Source: an uncultured Lewinella sp.
GTDB taxonomy: Bacteria > Bacteroidota > Bacteroidia > Chitinophagales > Saprospiraceae
Length of the DNA stretch: 35,235 nt
Direction of reading: 5' to 3'
Assembly (NCBI GenBank): GCA_913057785.1
Contig: CAJXPD010000091.1
Location: 1-35,235, forward strand
Positions 33,272 through 35,235 of this stretch are shown here, piece by piece. The notes under the pieces are model-generated. The model worked only from the letters and a program-made list of their open reading frames with translations. It was not told the DNA's origin and did no database searches. Position numbers and translations under genes: made by a program. The first letter of the stretch is position 1, and every line of letters begins with the position of its first letter.

Positions 33272-34568
33272 GGGGTAAATTTATGTCTTGATAAAGTTGT
33301 AAGCCAGCCGATTCATACAATCCTTCCTTTTCTGCACGCTGCCACATACGTTGGCATTTGAGGTATCGGTATTTATGGCCCATGGCCAAGGGCTGGCATT
33401 CCGGTATGATCACTCGTAAGACCCAAAACCCCAGCGATCTAATGTCAGGAGTAGTCAGATCATTGAAGAAAACATGCACCCCTGCTTCCTTAAGCTGCCG
33501 TAAGAGGATCTGGTTTAGCTCCTTTTGGCTGCTGAAGGTCTGGCGATGAAGGTCGGAGTAAGTAACTCTTCTTGGCGTCTGCAAGATGTGATTCATCTGT
33601 GGTAAGCGCCGCTGATCACTCCAGTAAACCAGGTGATCCAAGCTCAAGGTCACATCTGCCGGCGATTCGATCGGTTTATAGTCTGTTCCATGGATATTCT
33701 CTAAGTACATATAGGTATGGGCCAACTCCTCTAGAGCACCCTCTATAGCCAGATCAATATCCCAATGGCAAGCGCAAGACAACGCATAGGGTGCACGCGC
33801 AGGATGGTAGTTGATCAAACTAGCCTGTATTACCGGAACTCCTACATCCGTTTCTAGTAGATATAACTGGACCTCACAGCCGTATTGCTGAAAGGCATCG
33901 AGCATTTGCTGGGATTTGCTTGGCAACCCTTTCGCCTCTATTAGCAATGGGGATAGTCCCAACTGCCAGTAGGTGCAGTATGCATCTCGCTCCAGCACTT
34001 CCATAATGCATTTGTTATAGCATTTGAAGAAATCCGAATGGCAGGCTAAGCCCGTGGAGATGGATTGGTTGATCTTTGCTTCTCCTTTAGCCTTATTGAA
34101 TTCGTAGGGCACGAATACTGTACTGGCAGGAACCCAGCGGAAGGCCTGATTGAAAATGTCATAACTTTTAGCCCAATTGATCTTCGCCTTTGTATCAAAG
34201 AAGTCATAATAGAAACCGGCTTGCTCGGTTTGGACCTTGGCATAGAAGGAGAAAAGATCGGGATGTGCCTTTTCATCCGGCGCATCATCATAAGCTTCAA
34301 AACGAAAATCTTCTGAATGGAAAATTCCACTACAATATCGCTCCATCAATTCCCCGGTAGCCTTTACCTTGGCTCCCATGGCTCCGTTAGGACTAGCGCC
34401 GCCGGAGGTCCGGATATTCTCGATTTCGTTCCCTAACTTCTGACTGTCGATCGATACGGCATATTCAAAGAAGAAGTTCGGAGCTCCAAACTGCCTTCCC
34501 AATCGAAACTCGCTTTTAGCTAAACCATACTTCGGATCGAAAATAATATCAATTTCCTTTCTTGTCAT
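33258..34568 (-). CDS. YcaO-domain cyclodehydratase (TOMM/azoline-forming)
   Basis: A 436-residue YcaO protein that uses ATP to activate backbone amides so that Cys, Ser or Thr side chains cyclise to azolines. The ATP/Mg motif is seen as RTSGGASPNGAMGAKVKATG followed by ELMERYCSG (Glu73 and Glu76), and the second pair is in MEVLERDAYCTYW (Glu190, Glu193, Arg194, Asp195). STGLACHSD (171-179) precedes it as usual. The C-terminus reads LPHGFP. Azoline-forming YcaOs typically end in a PxPxP-like tail, so this is a degenerate version. Neighbouring SagB and leader-binding genes, overlapping by 14 and 20 bases, confirm a thiazole/oxazole-modified peptide pathway. The enzyme should be cytoplasmic and work in a complex with the leader-binding protein. 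Confidence 0.93.
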   Translation of the reverse strand: MTRKEIDIIFDPKYGLAKSEFRLGRQFGAPNFFFEYAVSIDSQKLGNEIENIRTSGGASPNGAMGAKVKATGELMERYCSGIFHSEDFRFEAYDDAPDEKAHPDLFSFYAKVQTEQAGFYYDFFDTKAKINWAKSYDIFNQAFRWVPASTVFVPYEFNKAKGEAKINQSISTGLACHSDFFKCYNKCIMEVLERDAYCTYWQLGLSPLLIEAKGLPSKSQQMLDAFQQYGCEVQLYLLETDVGVPVIQASLINYHPARAPYALSCACHWDIDLAIEGALEELAHTYMYLENIHGTDYKPIESPADVTLSLDHLVYWSDQRRLPQMNHILQTPRRVTYSDLHRQTFSSQKELNQILLRQLKEAGVHVFFNDLTTPDIRSLGFWVLRVIIPECQPLAMGHKYRYLKCQRMWQRAEKEGLYESAGLQLYQDINLPHGFP

Positions 34569-35235
34569 CGACCTGGATCATGTTTAGGAAGTAATTGGTA
34601 GAGTTGATTTCTGCCTTGCTGGAACAAACCTCACATAGGGGATTCTTAAGAATGCGATGTGAGGTTGAGGTATTATTACTAAGATTCCAATCCAATTGAT
34701 ATCCCGATTGGAGTAGGGCATAATTCCCGGATAAGTAATTCAGTATTTGCAGAGCGGCGACCCCACCACAGGCTGTAAATAAAACATCGTCACTAAAATG
34801 TACAAGATGCGGTGAATTCTGGTCGATCATTTGGTAAAAAGCACCCACTTCCTCCTCGTTGTCATAGTGGGACAGGAATCGCTTGTACACACATTCGTAA
34901 CACGGAGTTTTGCCTGGCATATAGATCGGCCCCACCTCTAGTTGATAGTCCAACAGTAAGATAGGGAGATAGACTTGTTGCCGCTCGTGGAGTTCCCTGT
35001 TGAGGTCCCGGAGCGCATTTTTATTACCAAACACGGTAGTAGCAAGTAGGAAATCTTCTTCCTGCATTTCATTTTGACCCATCCATTCTTCAAAGGGAAA
35101 GGAGATAGTTTCGAACCCTTCTGGCTCCTGCCCAGATTGCCAAAGATCTAGCCCGCCGTAGGACAAAAAAACGGCATTTAGATCTGGTGCGTACTTTTTC
35201 AATAATAGATATATCGAGAAGCTTAAGCGGTTGAT
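34549..35235 (-). CDS. TOMM leader-peptide-binding / E1-like cyclodehydratase partner, 5'-truncated
   Basis: The visible 228 codons remain open to the right edge. Residues INRLSFSIYLL lie in frame before the TTG at 35202, so that codon should not be taken as the start, and the gene continues outside the window. Numbered from the TTG, GPIYMPGKTPCYECVYKRF (91-109) is the conserved leader-binding/E1-like signature of TOMM partner proteins (LGPxxxPGxTPCxxC), and CYEC (101-104) with CEVC (190-193) supply four cysteines for a structural zinc. FTACGGVAALQILNYLSG (142-159) corresponds to the helix after the ThiF-like core. The N-terminal RRE/precursor-binding wing is not visible. It overlaps the YcaO gene by 20 bases. 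It should dock the precursor peptide for YcaO. Confidence 0.88.
   Translation of the reverse strand: MNRLSFSIYLLLKKYAPDLNAVFLSYGGLDLWQSGQEPEGFETISFPFEEWMGQNEMQEEDFLLATTVFGNKNALRDLNRELHERQQVYLPILLLDYQLEVGPIYMPGKTPCYECVYKRFLSHYDNEEEVGAFYQMIDQNSPHLVHFSDDVLFTACGGVAALQILNYLSGNYALLQSGYQLDWNLSNNTSTSHRILKNPLCEVCSSKAEINSTNYFLNMIQVDDKKGN

Overview
The window looks like part of a chromosome from a member of the Bacteroidota, probably a Saprospiraceae/Lewinella- or Cytophagales-like marine or soil bacterium. The reasons are the protein families (a PadR regulator paired with a MacB/FtsX permease carrying the 'permease prefix' N-terminus, AraC/SDR clusters, TolB-like propeller lipoproteins, many Sec or lipoprotein signals), weak Shine-Dalgarno sequences, and several TAnnTTTG-type -7 promoter boxes typical of the phylum. 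No rRNA, tRNA, CRISPR array or insertion sequence was recognised. Species-level placement is not possible from the sequence alone.

Left part (1-9.0 kb, nearly all minus strand): an SRPBCC-fold gene cut by the left edge; a membrane-anchored protein with two aspartyl-protease motifs; an XRE regulator fused to a DUF4870/Tic20-like membrane domain; a secreted amidohydrolase; a cluster of TIP30-like reductase, short-chain dehydrogenase, small membrane protein and AraC regulator; and a pair encoding a TolB-like lipoprotein and a small alpha/beta hydrolase. A second TolB-like lipoprotein is transcribed divergently.

Middle (10-28 kb): a PadR/ABC-permease operon divergent from an S41 peptidase; a SLC13/DASS-type transporter; a four-gene plus-strand run (membrane protein, BNR/sialidase-fold protein, DUF2004-like lipoprotein, small lipoprotein); a FemAB/GNAT-like transferase divergent from a hypothetical gene that overlaps truA; a secreted GH5 glycoside hydrolase; then a visibly more AT-rich stretch with a GRAM-like protein, a class II Fic protein and a membrane protein; a HAD hydrolase; a class C beta-lactamase-fold serine hydrolase lipoprotein; and a small HEAT-like secreted protein bracketed by an imperfect 35-base direct repeat.

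Right part (28.4 kb to the edge, all minus strand) is the most interesting: the downstream end of a thiazole/oxazole-modified peptide (TOMM/LAP) biosynthetic cluster. A leader-peptide-binding/E1-like protein (cut by the right edge), a YcaO cyclodehydratase and a SagB-type FMN dehydrogenase overlap head to tail. They are followed by two paralogous secreted HExxH (zincin-like) proteins of no family I recognise, then an MFS transporter. The two zincin paralogues also share a conserved upstream block with a GACTG-N3-CAGTC palindrome. The precursor peptide is not visible and probably lies beyond the right edge. Working hypothesis: a modified peptide made by YcaO/SagB, with the secreted zincins acting in processing, protection or uptake, and perhaps the MFS protein in transport.
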